A DNA stretch of 64,000 nucleotides, taken from Amycolatopsis aidingensis (GTDB lineage: Bacteria; Actinomycetota; Actinomycetes; Mycobacteriales; Pseudonocardiaceae). Within the stretch, counting starts at the first letter, position 1, and every line of letters begins with the position of its first letter. Shown one piece after another: positions 34,265-44,338 of this stretch. Made by a program: the position numbers and the translations under genes. The notes below the pieces were generated by a model. It made no database searches and was not told where the DNA came from. It saw only the letters and a list, made by a program, of their open reading frames with translations. The stretch spans positions 7,042,001 through 7,106,000 of the forward strand of contig NZ_CP076538.1 of the NCBI RefSeq assembly GCF_018885265.1, written 5' to 3'.

Positions 34265-35860
34265 ATGGCCCAGCAGAGCACGGACGTCGTGGCCGAGGCA
34301 GGCAGGCGGCGTACCTTCGCGGTGATCAGTCATCCGGATGCCGGTAAGTCCACCCTGACCGAGGCACTGGCGTTGCATGCCGAGGTGATCTCCGAGGCGG
34401 GTGCGGTGCATGGCAAGTCGGGTCGGCGGGGTGTGGTGTCGGACTGGCTGGAGATGGAGCGCAGCAGGGGGATCTCGATCACCTCGGCGGCGTTGCAGTT
34501 CGCCTACGGCGACGCGGTGATCAATCTGCTGGACACCCCGGGGCACGCGGATTTCTCGGAGGACACCTACCGGGTGCTGTCGGCGGTGGATTCGGCCGTC
34601 ATGTTGCTGGACGCGGCCAAGGGGCTGGAGCCACAGACGTTGAAGTTGTTCGACGTGTGCCGGTACCGGGGTATTCCGGTGATCACCTTCATCAACAAGT
34701 GGGACCGGCCCGGCCGGGAGGCGCTGGAGCTGTGTGACGAGCTGGTGGAGCGGATCGGGTTGCAGCCGATGCCGCTGACCTGGCCGGTGGGGATCGCGGG
34801 GGACTTCCACGGGGTGCTGGATCTGGCCGATGGCTCGTTCGTGCGCTACACCCGCACCGCCGGTGGCGCCACCCTCGCCCCGGAGGAACGGATGGACGCC
34901 ACCCGGGCCGAGGCCGAGGAGGGCGTGGACTGGCACCGGGCGCACGAGGAGTCGGAGCTGGCCGTCGGCTCGGGCGGGGACTTCGACGCCGCGGCGTTCC
35001 TCGCGGGGACCGCGACGCCGGTGCTGTTCGGCGCGGCGGTGCTGAACTTCGGGGTGCGGCACCTGCTGGATCTGCTGGTGGAGCTGGCCCCGCGCCCGTC
35101 GGCCCGGCTGGATGTGGACGAGCGCCCGCGGGAGCTGGACGCGCCGTTCTCCGCGTTCGTGTTCAAGGTGCAGTCCGGAATGGATCCGTCGCATCGGGAC
35201 CAGGTCGCCTTCGCCAGGGTGTGTTCCGGGGTGTTCGAGCGGGGGATGGTGGTCACCAACGCCTCCACCGCACGCCCGTTCGCCACCAAGTACGCGCAGC
35301 AGGTCTTCGGCCAGCAGCGCTCCACGGTGGAGGTGGCGTACCCCGGAGACGTGATCGGCCTGGTGAACGCCTCCGCCCTGCGGGTGGGCGACACGCTGTA
35401 CGACGGCAAACCGGCTGTGCGCTTCCCCGGCCTGCCCAGCTTCGCGCCCTCCCATTTCGCCACCGCCCGGCCCGCGGACCTGAGCCGGGCCAAGCAGTTC
35501 CGCAAGGGCATCGAGCAGCTGGAGTCCGAGGGCGTGGTGCAGGTGCTGCGTTCCGACCTGCGCGGGGACGCCGTGCCGGTCTTCGCCGCGGTCGGGCCGA
35601 TGCAGTTCGAGGTCGCCGCGCACCGGCTGGAACACGAGTTCAAGTCCCCGGTCAAGCTGGACCGGCTGCCCTACACCGCGGTCCGCAGGCTCGCCGACTC
35701 GGGGCAGCGGGGCGTGGTCGACGGTGCTCGCCGCTGTGAGGTCCTCACCCGCACCGACGGCGCGGAACTGGCGTTGTTCGAGGACGAGATGACGATGCGC
35801 ATCCTGCTGCGGCAGAACCCCGAGCTCGCGCTCGAGCCGCTCGTGGCCGAAGGCGCCTGA
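34265..35860 (+). CDS. prfC: Peptide chain release factor 3
   Basis: A 531-residue translational GTPase that recycles RF1/RF2 after peptide release. G1 is HPDAGKST, G2/G3 include RGISITSAALQF and DTPGHADF, and G4 is NKWD. Length and domain order fit RF3, not EF-G, which is about 700 residues. It is monocistronic; GAACGCA precedes ATG 34265 without a strong ribosome-binding site. Codon use is strongly GC-biased, typical of a core gene. Confidence 0.96.
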   Translation: MAQQSTDVVAEAGRRRTFAVISHPDAGKSTLTEALALHAEVISEAGAVHGKSGRRGVVSDWLEMERSRGISITSAALQFAYGDAVINLLDTPGHADFSEDTYRVLSAVDSAVMLLDAAKGLEPQTLKLFDVCRYRGIPVITFINKWDRPGREALELCDELVERIGLQPMPLTWPVGIAGDFHGVLDLADGSFVRYTRTAGGATLAPEERMDATRAEAEEGVDWHRAHEESELAVGSGGDFDAAAFLAGTATPVLFGAAVLNFGVRHLLDLLVELAPRPSARLDVDERPRELDAPFSAFVFKVQSGMDPSHRDQVAFARVCSGVFERGMVVTNASTARPFATKYAQQVFGQQRSTVEVAYPGDVIGLVNASALRVGDTLYDGKPAVRFPGLPSFAPSHFATARPADLSRAKQFRKGIEQLESEGVVQVLRSDLRGDAVPVFAAVGPMQFEVAAHRLEHEFKSPVKLDRLPYTAVRRLADSGQRGVVDGARRCEVLTRTDGAELALFEDEMTMRILLRQNPELALEPLVAEGA

Positions 35861-36107
35861 CCGGCCGGTCCCAGCATGCGGTCGCCGCACGGTGATCCCG
35901 CCCTCATCTCGCGGTACGAGCGCGACGAGCGGCCGATCTCTCGTCTAACGTGAGGTGAGAGTTGCGGCGATCATGGTCGCCGCCGTCGCCAGGGGTCGCC
36001 GACGCCCCCGCCGTCTTCCCAGTCCGTTCCATCCGTGGCCGCCGCGTTTCCCGCCGGTGGCGGCCGCTTCGCGCCCCAGGGCGCCCGACTATGTCTGGTT
36101 GAACGTC

Positions 36108-37610
36108 GTGCCGTCTTCCCGTTCCGTCGCACCCGCGCGTCTTCGTGGCGTCCTGCCGCCCTGGCTGGCGTCACCGAGGATCGCCGGTACCGAGATCCTG
36201 TCCGGCCTGGTGGTCGCGCTGGCGCTGATCCCGGAGGCGATCTCGTTCTCCATCATCGCGGGGGTGGACCCGAGCGTCGGGCTGTTCGCCTCGTTCGTGA
36301 TGGCGGTGGTGATCTCCTTCGTGGGTGGCAGGCCGGCGATGATCTCGGCGGCGACCGGCGCCATCGCGCTGGTCGTGGCCCCGCTCGCGCGGGAACACGG
36401 GCTGGGTTACCTGCTGGCGGCCGTCGTCCTCGGTGGGTTGTTCCAGGTCACGCTCGGCGCGCTGGGGATCGCCAGGCTGATGCGGTTCATGCCGCGCAGT
36501 GTGATGGTCGGTTTCGTGAACGCGCTGGCCATCCTGATCTTCATGGCGCAGGTTCCGGAACTGGTGGATGTGCCGTGGCCGGTGTACCCGCTGTTCGGCG
36601 GTGGCCTGCTGATCATGGTGCTGTTCGCCAAACTGACCAAGGCTGTGCCCGCGCCGCTGGTGTCCATTGTGGCGCTGACCGCGCTGACGGTCGGCGCCGG
36701 GATCGCAGTACCGACCGTCGGCGACAAGGGCCAGCTGCCCTCCGCGCTGCCCACCCCGGGAATCCCGGACGTTCCGTTCACTATGGACACACTGGCGCTG
36801 GTGGCGCCGTACGCGCTGGCGTTCGCGCTGGTGGGCCTGATGGAGTCGCTCATGACGGCGAAACTCGTGGACGACATCACCGACACGCATTCCAACAAGA
36901 CCCGCGAGTCCATCGGGCAGGGCGTGGCCAACATCGTGACCGGCTTCTTCGGCGGTATGGGCGGCTGCGCGATGATCGGCCAGACCATGATCAATGTCAA
37001 GAGCGGCGCCCGCACGCGGCTGTCCACCTTCCTGGCCGGGGTGTTCCTGCTGATCCTGTGCCTGGTCTTCGGCCCGGTCGTGTCCGATATCCCGATGGCG
37101 GCGCTGGTGGCGGTCATGGTGCTGGTGGCGTTCAGTACCTTCGACTGGCACAGCATCGCCCCCGCGACGCTGCGGCGCATGCCCATCGGGGAGACCTCGG
37201 TCATGGTGGTCACCGTGGCCACCGTGGTGGCCACGCACAACCTGGCCATCGGCGTGGTCACCGGCACGCTCACCGCGCTGGTCCTCTTCGCCCGCAGGGT
37301 GGCCCACCTCGTCGAGGTCAGCGCGATCACCGACCCGGAAGGAACGCAGGTCGTGTACGCGGTCACCGGCGAGCTGTTCTTCGCCTCCAGCAACGATCTG
37401 GTCTACCAGTTCGACTACACCGGCGACCCGGACAGCGTCGTCATCGACCTCACCGACGCGCATATCTGGGACGCCTCCACCGTCGCCGCGCTGGACGCCA
37501 TCACCACCAAGTACCAGGCGCGCGGCAAATCGGTCGAGATAGTCGGGCTCAACAAGCGCAGTGCCGTGATGCACGACCGCCTCACCGGTGAGCTCGCCGG
37601 CAGCCACTGA
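36108..37610 (+). CDS. SulP-family anion transporter with STAS domain
   Basis: A transporter of about 500 residues with the SLC26/SulP membrane domain (about 10-12 helices) and a C-terminal STAS domain (about 405-490) including LTDAHIWDASTVAALD. The family moves sulfate, bicarbonate or other anions, usually with Na+ or H+; no neighbouring gene narrows the substrate. The start is unsure: GTG 36108 is used because the frame above it (down to GTG 35955) is Arg/Pro-rich and not codon-biased. No strong ribosome-binding site decides it. Confidence 0.9.
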   Translation: MPSSRSVAPARLRGVLPPWLASPRIAGTEILSGLVVALALIPEAISFSIIAGVDPSVGLFASFVMAVVISFVGGRPAMISAATGAIALVVAPLAREHGLGYLLAAVVLGGLFQVTLGALGIARLMRFMPRSVMVGFVNALAILIFMAQVPELVDVPWPVYPLFGGGLLIMVLFAKLTKAVPAPLVSIVALTALTVGAGIAVPTVGDKGQLPSALPTPGIPDVPFTMDTLALVAPYALAFALVGLMESLMTAKLVDDITDTHSNKTRESIGQGVANIVTGFFGGMGGCAMIGQTMINVKSGARTRLSTFLAGVFLLILCLVFGPVVSDIPMAALVAVMVLVAFSTFDWHSIAPATLRRMPIGETSVMVVTVATVVATHNLAIGVVTGTLTALVLFARRVAHLVEVSAITDPEGTQVVYAVTGELFFASSNDLVYQFDYTGDPDSVVIDLTDAHIWDASTVAALDAITTKYQARGKSVEIVGLNKRSAVMHDRLTGELAGSH

Positions 37611-37669
37611 GATGGCACCCGGCACACGGGCTACCCTGCCGGGATGAACACGGAGACGGGGCGGATCAG

Positions 37670-38392
37670 GTGAGCGCGCGGTTCGCCGAGCTGGACTGGT
37701 GCCCGACGCCGATGGGTGAGCTCGTGCTGCGCCGGAGGTGGGATCCCACCTTCGGCAAGGAGGTCTACGAGATCAAGCTCGGCGATGAGTTCCTGATGTC
37801 GAGCCTGTTCACCGTCGCCGAGCTGGAGCTGGGACGCCGCCCCCTCGCCGCGCTGGAGGGCACCGGACTCGAGGTCGCCGTGGGCGGGCTCGGCCTCGGC
37901 TACACCGCGCAGGCGGTGCTGGAGCACCCGAACGTGTCCACCCTCGTGGTCGTCGACGCCCTCGCCGAGGTGATCGGCTGGCACGAGCGCGGGCTGATCC
38001 CCGCCGGGGAGAGCCTGACCGCGGATCCACGCTGCTCGTTCGTGCACGGTGACTTCTTCACGCTGCTGCGCTCGCCGGAAGGGCTCGACCCGGCGGTTCC
38101 CGGCAGGAGGTTCGACGCGGTACTGGTGGACATCGACCACTCCCCGCGGCACGTGCTGCACCCCGGGCATGCCGGGTTCTACCAGCGGGCCGGCCTGGCG
38201 CGGCTCGGCGAGCACCTGCGCCCTGGCGGGGTGTTCGCCCTGTGGTCGAACGACCCGCCCGACGAGGAGTTCCTGGCCGCACTCACGCACTGCTTCGCCG
38301 AAGCGCGTTCCGAGGTCGTCACCTTCGACAACCCGCTCCAGCACCGCGCGGCAACGGCCACCCTCTACCTCGCGAAGGTCGGACCAGCCTGA
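37670..38392 (+). CDS. Spermidine-synthase-like methyltransferase-fold protein
   Basis: A 240-residue Rossmann-fold protein. The motif VAVGGLGLGYTAQAVLEHP (about 67-85), an acidic end of strand 2 (VVDALAEVI) and VLVDIDHSP match the polyamine synthase/SAM-methyltransferase fold. The signature needed for putrescine aminopropylation is not clear, so the name rests on fold. GTG start. Convergent with the MFS gene, with 10 bp between. Confidence 0.75.
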   Translation: MSARFAELDWCPTPMGELVLRRRWDPTFGKEVYEIKLGDEFLMSSLFTVAELELGRRPLAALEGTGLEVAVGGLGLGYTAQAVLEHPNVSTLVVVDALAEVIGWHERGLIPAGESLTADPRCSFVHGDFFTLLRSPEGLDPAVPGRRFDAVLVDIDHSPRHVLHPGHAGFYQRAGLARLGEHLRPGGVFALWSNDPPDEEFLAALTHCFAEARSEVVTFDNPLQHRAATATLYLAKVGPA

Positions 38393-38402
38393 ACGGTTCC
38401 GG

Positions 38403-39692
38403 TCATGGTTGCCGGTCCGGCCGGGACCCGGCGGCTCGCGGCACCGGCGGCGGGGTGCGGACGAACACCGCGGCCACGGTAACCGCGAGCGGAAGTGCGG
38501 TGGCCACCAGCAGGATGGGGCGGTAGCTGGTGGCCTGCTCGCGGCCGATGGCGAGCAGCAGCGGGCCGAAGGCGGAGGCACCGACCGTGACCGAGTGCAC
38601 CACCCCGCGGATAGCCCCGAGGTGACGCAGGCCGAAGCAGCGGGGGAAGGCGACGGCTTCCAGGGTGCGGATGCCGTTGCCGCACGCGCCAAGGGCCAGC
38701 CCGTAGAGCACCGCGGTGAACCCAGGCGTGAGCCATCCCGCCCCGGCGGTGGCCATGGCGAGCACGGCCATGGTGACGATGATGAGTACCCGGTCGGAGA
38801 ACCGGTCGGCCAGCCAGCCGAGGCCGAAGCTGGCGATCAGCCCGGCGATGGTCTGCGGCAGGAAGGTCGCGGCGGCCTCGGCCGCGGAGAGGCCACGCTC
38901 GCCGAGCAGCGAGACCTGGTGGAAGTTCAGGCCCGTGGCGACCAGTGCGCAGACACCGACTCCGGCGGTGACGACCCAGAACATCCCGGTCCGCGCCGCC
39001 TGGCCGAGGGTCCAGTCCACCGGCGGCAGCGAGCTGCCGCGGGCGGGCCCGGCCACATCCTCGGCCGCGGGCCGCGGGGGGATGCGCCGGGGCAGCAGCA
39101 GGAGGGCGGCCGGGATGACCAGTGCCCAGACGGCCAGGCCCTCGATCACCCAGACCTGCCGCCACCCCCAGTCCGACACCAGCCGTTCCAGCAGCATCGG
39201 GGTCAACGAGATTCCGGCCGTGCCGATCGCGGAGGCGAGCCCGACGGCGAAGCCACGGCGCCGGTGCACGTAGATCGCCACCGTGGTGGTGGCGACCAGG
39301 TTGAGCGCACCCTGGCCCCCGACCCGGATGCCGATGAACGCCGCGGTCAGCCCGGTGATCTCGGAGGCCGCGGTCGCGCTGATCAGGATCGCGCCGAAGC
39401 ACAGCGCGATGGCGGCCATCACCCGCCGGGGCCCGTAGCGGTCGAGCACGCGGCCGAGCACGGGCATCACGAACGCGCCGGTCAGCGACCCGATCAGGTA
39501 GGCCGTCGACACGGCCGAGCGGGAGACGCCGAGATCACGGATGAGCGGGTCGACGAACACCGAGACCGCCGGGGTCTGCCCCGGCGCGGTGAGGGCCAGC
39601 GCGACCGCGGCGGCCGTGACCACCCGGGGCAGATGGGCACGCCCCGGAGCCCAGGCGGACTGCGGTTGCGTGGCGGTGGTGCCGGTGCGCAC
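38403..39692 (-). CDS. Major facilitator superfamily transporter
   Basis: A 429-residue transporter with twelve predicted membrane helices. The loop 2-3 motif GRVLDRYGPRR is the MFS signature. It resembles the oxalate/formate-like and monocarboxylate MFS group in layout, but the substrate is not determined. GTG 39692 follows GGAAGGAACG; a longer frame upstream is Pro/Gly-rich and rejected. It is divergent from helR. Confidence 0.88.
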   Translation of the reverse strand: MRTGTTATQPQSAWAPGRAHLPRVVTAAAVALALTAPGQTPAVSVFVDPLIRDLGVSRSAVSTAYLIGSLTGAFVMPVLGRVLDRYGPRRVMAAIALCFGAILISATAASEITGLTAAFIGIRVGGQGALNLVATTTVAIYVHRRRGFAVGLASAIGTAGISLTPMLLERLVSDWGWRQVWVIEGLAVWALVIPAALLLLPRRIPPRPAAEDVAGPARGSSLPPVDWTLGQAARTGMFWVVTAGVGVCALVATGLNFHQVSLLGERGLSAAEAAATFLPQTIAGLIASFGLGWLADRFSDRVLIIVTMAVLAMATAGAGWLTPGFTAVLYGLALGACGNGIRTLEAVAFPRCFGLRHLGAIRGVVHSVTVGASAFGPLLLAIGREQATSYRPILLVATALPLAVTVAAVFVRTPPPVPRAAGSRPDRQP

Positions 39693-40045
39693 GGACGTTC
39701 CTTCCTGCGGTCGTCGCGGTCCGGCTGGCAGCACGTATCGCCCCGAACCCGAAGGCCCGGGCGACGCCGCGGGTGCGGCGGCTGCTCCGGCCGGGTTCGG
39801 TTCTGCTCGGTCGGGATGCACCGGTGGCCGATGCCGGCAGGACGCCAGGAGGAAGTCCTCGGGCCGGTCCCGGCAGGCGCCGGATCAGTGACGGGCAACG
39901 GGCACCATAGCTGCCACGGCGACGACCCGAAACCATGATCGTTTCCGGTGCTGCCCGCTCCGCGCCGCCATGAGCCGCGGGCCGCCGTGTCCGGCAGGCC
40001 GGCCGCGCTGCTACCCTACCCTAACGTGACAGGAGATTTCCCGGC
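39693..40045. other. Divergent intergenic region between MFS and helR genes
   Basis: About 350 bp carrying promoters in both directions; no gene. A palindromic rifamycin-associated element, which precedes some helR genes, is not seen here. Confidence 0.5.
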
Positions 40046-42235
40046 GTGCCGCGCCCACGGCCGGAACCGGAGCGGGCATTGACGGACGCGCAGACGCGAG
40101 ACGAAGCCCGGGAGCGCCGATACCTCGCCGAGACCGTACAGCTGCTGCGCACGGAGCTGGAGCGGCTTACCGGTGACATCGACGAGTCCGCGCGCACCAT
40201 CGAGGAGCGGAAGAAGCACCTGTGGGACAACCTGCGGGACATGGACTTCGCGGAGAAGGCCAACTTCCGCGGCGAGGTGGACATGTCGGTCCGGCTCGCC
40301 GAGCACGCGGTGCTGCGGCGCAAGCGGATCGAGCGGTTGCTGGAGTCGCCCTACTTCGGGCGGGTCGACTTCCACACCCGGGGTGAGGTGCAGGCCAGGC
40401 CCTACTACATCGGTGTGCACAACTTCTCGGACCCCGAGACGCAGGAGATCGTGATCCACGACTGGCGTGCGCCGGTGTCCAGCCTCTACTACGACTTCGA
40501 GTCGGGCGAGGCGTTCTTCGAGACCCCGGCTGGCACGGCCCATGGGGAGATCACCGGCAAGCGCCAGTACAAGATCCGGGGTGGGCGCCTGGAGTACATG
40601 TTCGACAGCACGCTCAACATCGGCGACGAGGTGCTGCAACGGGAGCTGGGGCAGTCCGCCGACGACCGGATGAAGAACATCGTCGCGACCATCCAGCGCG
40701 AGCAGAACGCGGTGATCCGCAACGAGGCGGCACGGGTGCTGATCCTGCAGGGCGTGGCGGGCTCGGGGAAGACGTCGATCGCCCTGCATCGGGTGGCGTT
40801 CCTGCTGTACCGCTTCAAGGACACCCTCTCCTCCGACAACGTCATGATCCTCTCCCCGAACAAGGTGTTCGGGGACTACATCGCCGATGTGCTTCCCGAG
40901 CTGGGCGAGGAGCAGGTCGCGGAGATCGACTTCGACACGATTGCAGCCAGGTTCCTGGCGAAGGTCACCGGCTACGAGACGTTCAGCGAGCAGGTGGTCA
41001 CGCTGCTCGACCAGGTCGACGACGCGGCGGCCGCACGCATGCGCTACAAGGCCACGCCCGAGTTCGTCGCCCGCCTCGAGGACTGGATCGCCTCCCGCGC
41101 GCACGAGGAGTTCACGCCAGCAGACATCGAGCGCAAGCACAAACGGCTCTCCGCGGACTGGGTGGCCGACCTCTTCCACGAGTCGCCGGCCCTTCCGGTC
41201 TTCACCCGGCTCGACCGCGTCGCCAATGCCGCTGTGCACAAGCTCAAACACGAGGTGCTGGACAAGGGTGGCAAGTGGGCCGCCGCCGACACCGCCAGCA
41301 TCCGCAGGCAGGTTCGCGCCATGTTCCCCTACCAGGACGCGTTCGCCATCTACCGGGCGTTCTACACCGCCGACCCGGCCCGGCGCGGCCTGTTCCAGCC
41401 ACTCGGGCGGAAAAAGATCGAGTACGCTGACGTGTTTCCGCTGATCTACACCATGATCAGGACATCCCGGCAGGAGAGCTACGGCCACATCCGGCACCTG
41501 CTGGTCGACGAGATGCAGGACTACACGCCCATCCAGTACGCGGTGCTGCGCGAGCTCTTCTCCTGCCAGATGACGATCCTCGGCGACTCCAGCCAGTCGG
41601 TGAACCCGTTCAGCTCATCCTCCCTTGCCACCATCCACAGCATCTTCCCGCAAGCCCACTGCCTGGAGCTGTGCAAGAGCTACCGCTCCACCAGCGAGAT
41701 CACCGAGTTCGCCCAGAACATCTCCCGCAACGACAAGCTCGTCCCGATCGAGCGCCACGGGCTGCCACCCCAGGTCATCGCCTGCACCGACCGGCGGGAC
41801 CAGCAGGCGCGGATTCTGACCCTCATCAAGCAGCACGAGCACAGCGATCACCATTCCCTCGGCATCATCTGCAAAACCGTCGACCAGGCGACAACGCTCG
41901 CCACGGTCCTGTCCGAGGCCGGTGTCGAGCTGACCTTCCTTGACTACGACAGCACCTCGTTCGCCGGCGGCATCATCATCACCTCGGCACACATCGCCAA
42001 GGGACTGGAGTTCGACACCGTGATCGTCCCGCAGGTGGACGAGGACAACTACGCCACCGACATGGACAGGTCCATGCTCTACATCGCCTGCACCAGAGCC
42101 ATGCACGAACTCCACCTGACCCACGATGGACCGCTCACCCGCCTCCTGGCGTTCGCCACAGAACCCACGAGCGGCGCGGACCACACCCAGGCGGCAAAGA
42201 TCCACGACCGGGCGCCGGACGCACGAGTGGGCTGA
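40046..42235 (+). CDS. helR: RNA-polymerase-recycling ATPase HelR (UvrD/HelD family)
   Basis: A 729-residue UvrD-like ATPase. A long N-terminal coiled coil (about 20-75) leads to a split motor with Walker A VAGSGKTS near 238 and Walker B DEMQDYTP, and motif VI-like IACTRAMHEL near the end. HelR/HelD proteins pull stalled or antibiotic-bound RNA polymerase off DNA; Streptomyces HelR protects against rifampicin. GTG 40046 follows AGGAG. Part of the coding region upstream of 40560 closely resembles the family N-terminal clamp (FRGEVDMSVRLAEHAVLRRK). Confidence 0.9.
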   Translation: MPRPRPEPERALTDAQTRDEARERRYLAETVQLLRTELERLTGDIDESARTIEERKKHLWDNLRDMDFAEKANFRGEVDMSVRLAEHAVLRRKRIERLLESPYFGRVDFHTRGEVQARPYYIGVHNFSDPETQEIVIHDWRAPVSSLYYDFESGEAFFETPAGTAHGEITGKRQYKIRGGRLEYMFDSTLNIGDEVLQRELGQSADDRMKNIVATIQREQNAVIRNEAARVLILQGVAGSGKTSIALHRVAFLLYRFKDTLSSDNVMILSPNKVFGDYIADVLPELGEEQVAEIDFDTIAARFLAKVTGYETFSEQVVTLLDQVDDAAAARMRYKATPEFVARLEDWIASRAHEEFTPADIERKHKRLSADWVADLFHESPALPVFTRLDRVANAAVHKLKHEVLDKGGKWAAADTASIRRQVRAMFPYQDAFAIYRAFYTADPARRGLFQPLGRKKIEYADVFPLIYTMIRTSRQESYGHIRHLLVDEMQDYTPIQYAVLRELFSCQMTILGDSSQSVNPFSSSSLATIHSIFPQAHCLELCKSYRSTSEITEFAQNISRNDKLVPIERHGLPPQVIACTDRRDQQARILTLIKQHEHSDHHSLGIICKTVDQATTLATVLSEAGVELTFLDYDSTSFAGGIIITSAHIAKGLEFDTVIVPQVDEDNYATDMDRSMLYIACTRAMHELHLTHDGPLTRLLAFATEPTSGADHTQAAKIHDRAPDARVG

Positions 42236-42330
42236 CCCGGTACCTGCCTCGAACGGTTCCAAAGCTCACGAATCCGCAACGGTCTGTGAATCCGAGCTGA
42301 CCGCGTGCCGTACCTCGTCACAGTATCGCC

Positions 42331-42924
42331 ATGGGAGACGGCAGAACCATCGCGATCACCACCGGGCTGGCCGCCTTCGCGTTCGTCGTGCTCGTCGGGA
42401 ACGGGCTCGCCCTCGACGTCCTGTCGCCGATGATCGGTTCGCGGGCCGCGGCCTGGATCGCCGGCTGCGCCACCTGGCCGCAATGGTGGGTCCTTCCGAA
42501 TATCGTGACCATCGCGGCGTCGTTGGCCGCCGTGCGGGTGACCTACAAGGTGATGCTCCGCATCGTCGATCGCTGGCACCTGAATCGGATCGCCGCGTTC
42601 GGCGCCGCCTGGTTCGCGACGATCTGCGGCGGCGTCGTCGGCGGCACCATCCAGTGGCTGGTGCGAACGGCCTTCGTCGTGCTGGGAAACATCCTAGACC
42701 TGGTGATCCCCGATTTCGACGAGATACTGGAGAACCCGCACTACCTCATCCCCTACCTCGGAAATCTGGCCGAGGCCGAGGACATCTACCACGAAACGCA
42801 GTACCCGGATTTCCTGCTGCCGCTGGGAATCGGCACCACCTGGGGCGTGCTGGCCGGGCTGATCATGGTCGCTCCCGCGGCGCTGCTCGCGGCACTGCTC
42901 GCGACCCGCCGCCGAGACTGGTGA
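42331..42924 (+). CDS. Membrane protein of unknown function
   Basis: A 197-residue protein with about four membrane helices and a polar loop rich in Asp/Glu (DEILENPHYLIPYLGNLAEA) between helices three and four. I do not recognise a family. No clear ribosome-binding site precedes ATG 42331. It lies 95 bp after helR and 163 bp before the P450 gene, all on the plus strand. Confidence 0.55.
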   Translation: MGDGRTIAITTGLAAFAFVVLVGNGLALDVLSPMIGSRAAAWIAGCATWPQWWVLPNIVTIAASLAAVRVTYKVMLRIVDRWHLNRIAAFGAAWFATICGGVVGGTIQWLVRTAFVVLGNILDLVIPDFDEILENPHYLIPYLGNLAEAEDIYHETQYPDFLLPLGIGTTWGVLAGLIMVAPAALLAALLATRRRDW

Positions 42925-43087
42925 GCGTTCCCGACCGCGAGAACCGATGCAATCGATCCCGCTGGGCAAGCTCGAAGTAGCTGCCGAGCCCATCTGGTCA
43001 GAACCATGAGGCAGGGGCGGCTGTGCAGGAGATCGGCGCGGGCTCACGCCGGGAACGAGAAGAACTACCCCACTGCTGGAGGTCCGG

Positions 43088-44314
43088 ATGAATGGCCGCT
43101 GCCCGTACCCGTTGGACGTCACCGGCCAGGACGTCCACGGCGAAGCGAAGGCACTGCGGGAACAGGGATCGGGCATCGCCATGGTCGAACTTCCCGGAAG
43201 CATCAGGGGCTGGGTCGTTGTCGCGCACGAGCTGGCCATGGAGTTGCTGATCAGTCCGAAGGTATCGAAGAACCCGCGATTGCATTGGCCTGCATGGATA
43301 AGCGGGGAGGTCGGCACTGACTGGCCGTTGGCCAGCTGGACCGAGATGCGGAATATGGCGACCGCTTACGGGACCGAGGTCCAGCGGTTGCGCAGCCCCA
43401 TCGTCAAGGCGTTCACCTCCAGACGAGTGCGCACCATGGAGCCGTACATCGAACGTACGGTGCGGCACCTGCTCGACGAGCTCACCAGGGCGCCCCTGGA
43501 TGAGGTGCTCGATCTGAAGCGGGACTTCGCGTACCGGTTGCCCGCGACGGTCATCTGCGATCTTTTCGGGGTACCGGAACAGGATCGTGCGGCGTTGTTG
43601 GGCAGCGGCGAGAACGCACCGGACTCATCGGTCAGCCCGGAAAAGGCCGAGGCCGACATCCGCGCCTGGCACGAGCAGTTCAGCAAGCTGATCGCGTTCA
43701 AGCGAGCGAACCCCGCGGACGATCTCACCACCGATTTGATCAACGCCGACGTGCTGACCGATGAAGAGCTGATCGGCACCCTGTTCAGCGTGCTGGGCGC
43801 CGGCTCCGAGACGGTGGTCATCCTCATCACGCACGCCGTGCTCAACCTGCTCACCCACCCAGAACAGCTGGCGATCCTCCGGGAGGGCCGCGCCACCTGG
43901 GAGGACGTCATCGAGGAGACGCTCCGCGTCGAGTCGCCGATCAACCTGCAGCCGCTCCGTTTCGCCGTAGCGGATCTGCACATCGGCGACGTGGTGGTCC
44001 CGAAGGGAGACCCCATCATGTTGGGGTACGCCGCGATCGGCCGGGACCCGGACGTCCACGGCGCCAGCGCGGACGACTGGGACATCACCAGGGCGGACAA
44101 GCGGCACCTGAGCTTCGGGCATGGCGTGCACTACTGCTTCGGCGCGCCGCTCGCCCGGCTGGAAGCCAGGATCGCGTTGCCTGCGCTGTTCGAACGATTC
44201 CCCGACATGCGGCTGGCAGTCGAACCGAAGGACCTCGAACCGCAGGGCACGTTCGTCACCAACGGTCACAAGGCCTTGCCGGTCGTGCTGCGCTCCGGAG
44301 CCGCCACCGGGTGA
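43088..44314 (+). CDS. Cytochrome P450 monooxygenase
   Basis: A 408-residue soluble P450. The I-helix reads GAGSETVV, the K-helix EETLR holds ExxR, and the heme loop FGHGVHYCFGAPLAR places Cys350 as the iron ligand. An acidic glutamate replaces the more usual Asp after AGSE, within the normal range. It should oxidise a small molecule or peptide using an external ferredoxin; none is encoded nearby. GGAGG lies about 5 bp before ATG 43088. It is convergent with an amidotransferase gene, suggesting an accessory biosynthetic pair. Confidence 0.93.
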   Translation: MNGRCPYPLDVTGQDVHGEAKALREQGSGIAMVELPGSIRGWVVVAHELAMELLISPKVSKNPRLHWPAWISGEVGTDWPLASWTEMRNMATAYGTEVQRLRSPIVKAFTSRRVRTMEPYIERTVRHLLDELTRAPLDEVLDLKRDFAYRLPATVICDLFGVPEQDRAALLGSGENAPDSSVSPEKAEADIRAWHEQFSKLIAFKRANPADDLTTDLINADVLTDEELIGTLFSVLGAGSETVVILITHAVLNLLTHPEQLAILREGRATWEDVIEETLRVESPINLQPLRFAVADLHIGDVVVPKGDPIMLGYAAIGRDPDVHGASADDWDITRADKRHLSFGHGVHYCFGAPLARLEARIALPALFERFPDMRLAVEPKDLEPQGTFVTNGHKALPVVLRSGAATG

Positions 44315-44338
44315 AGGAAGCCGAAGGGCGGGTGCTGG

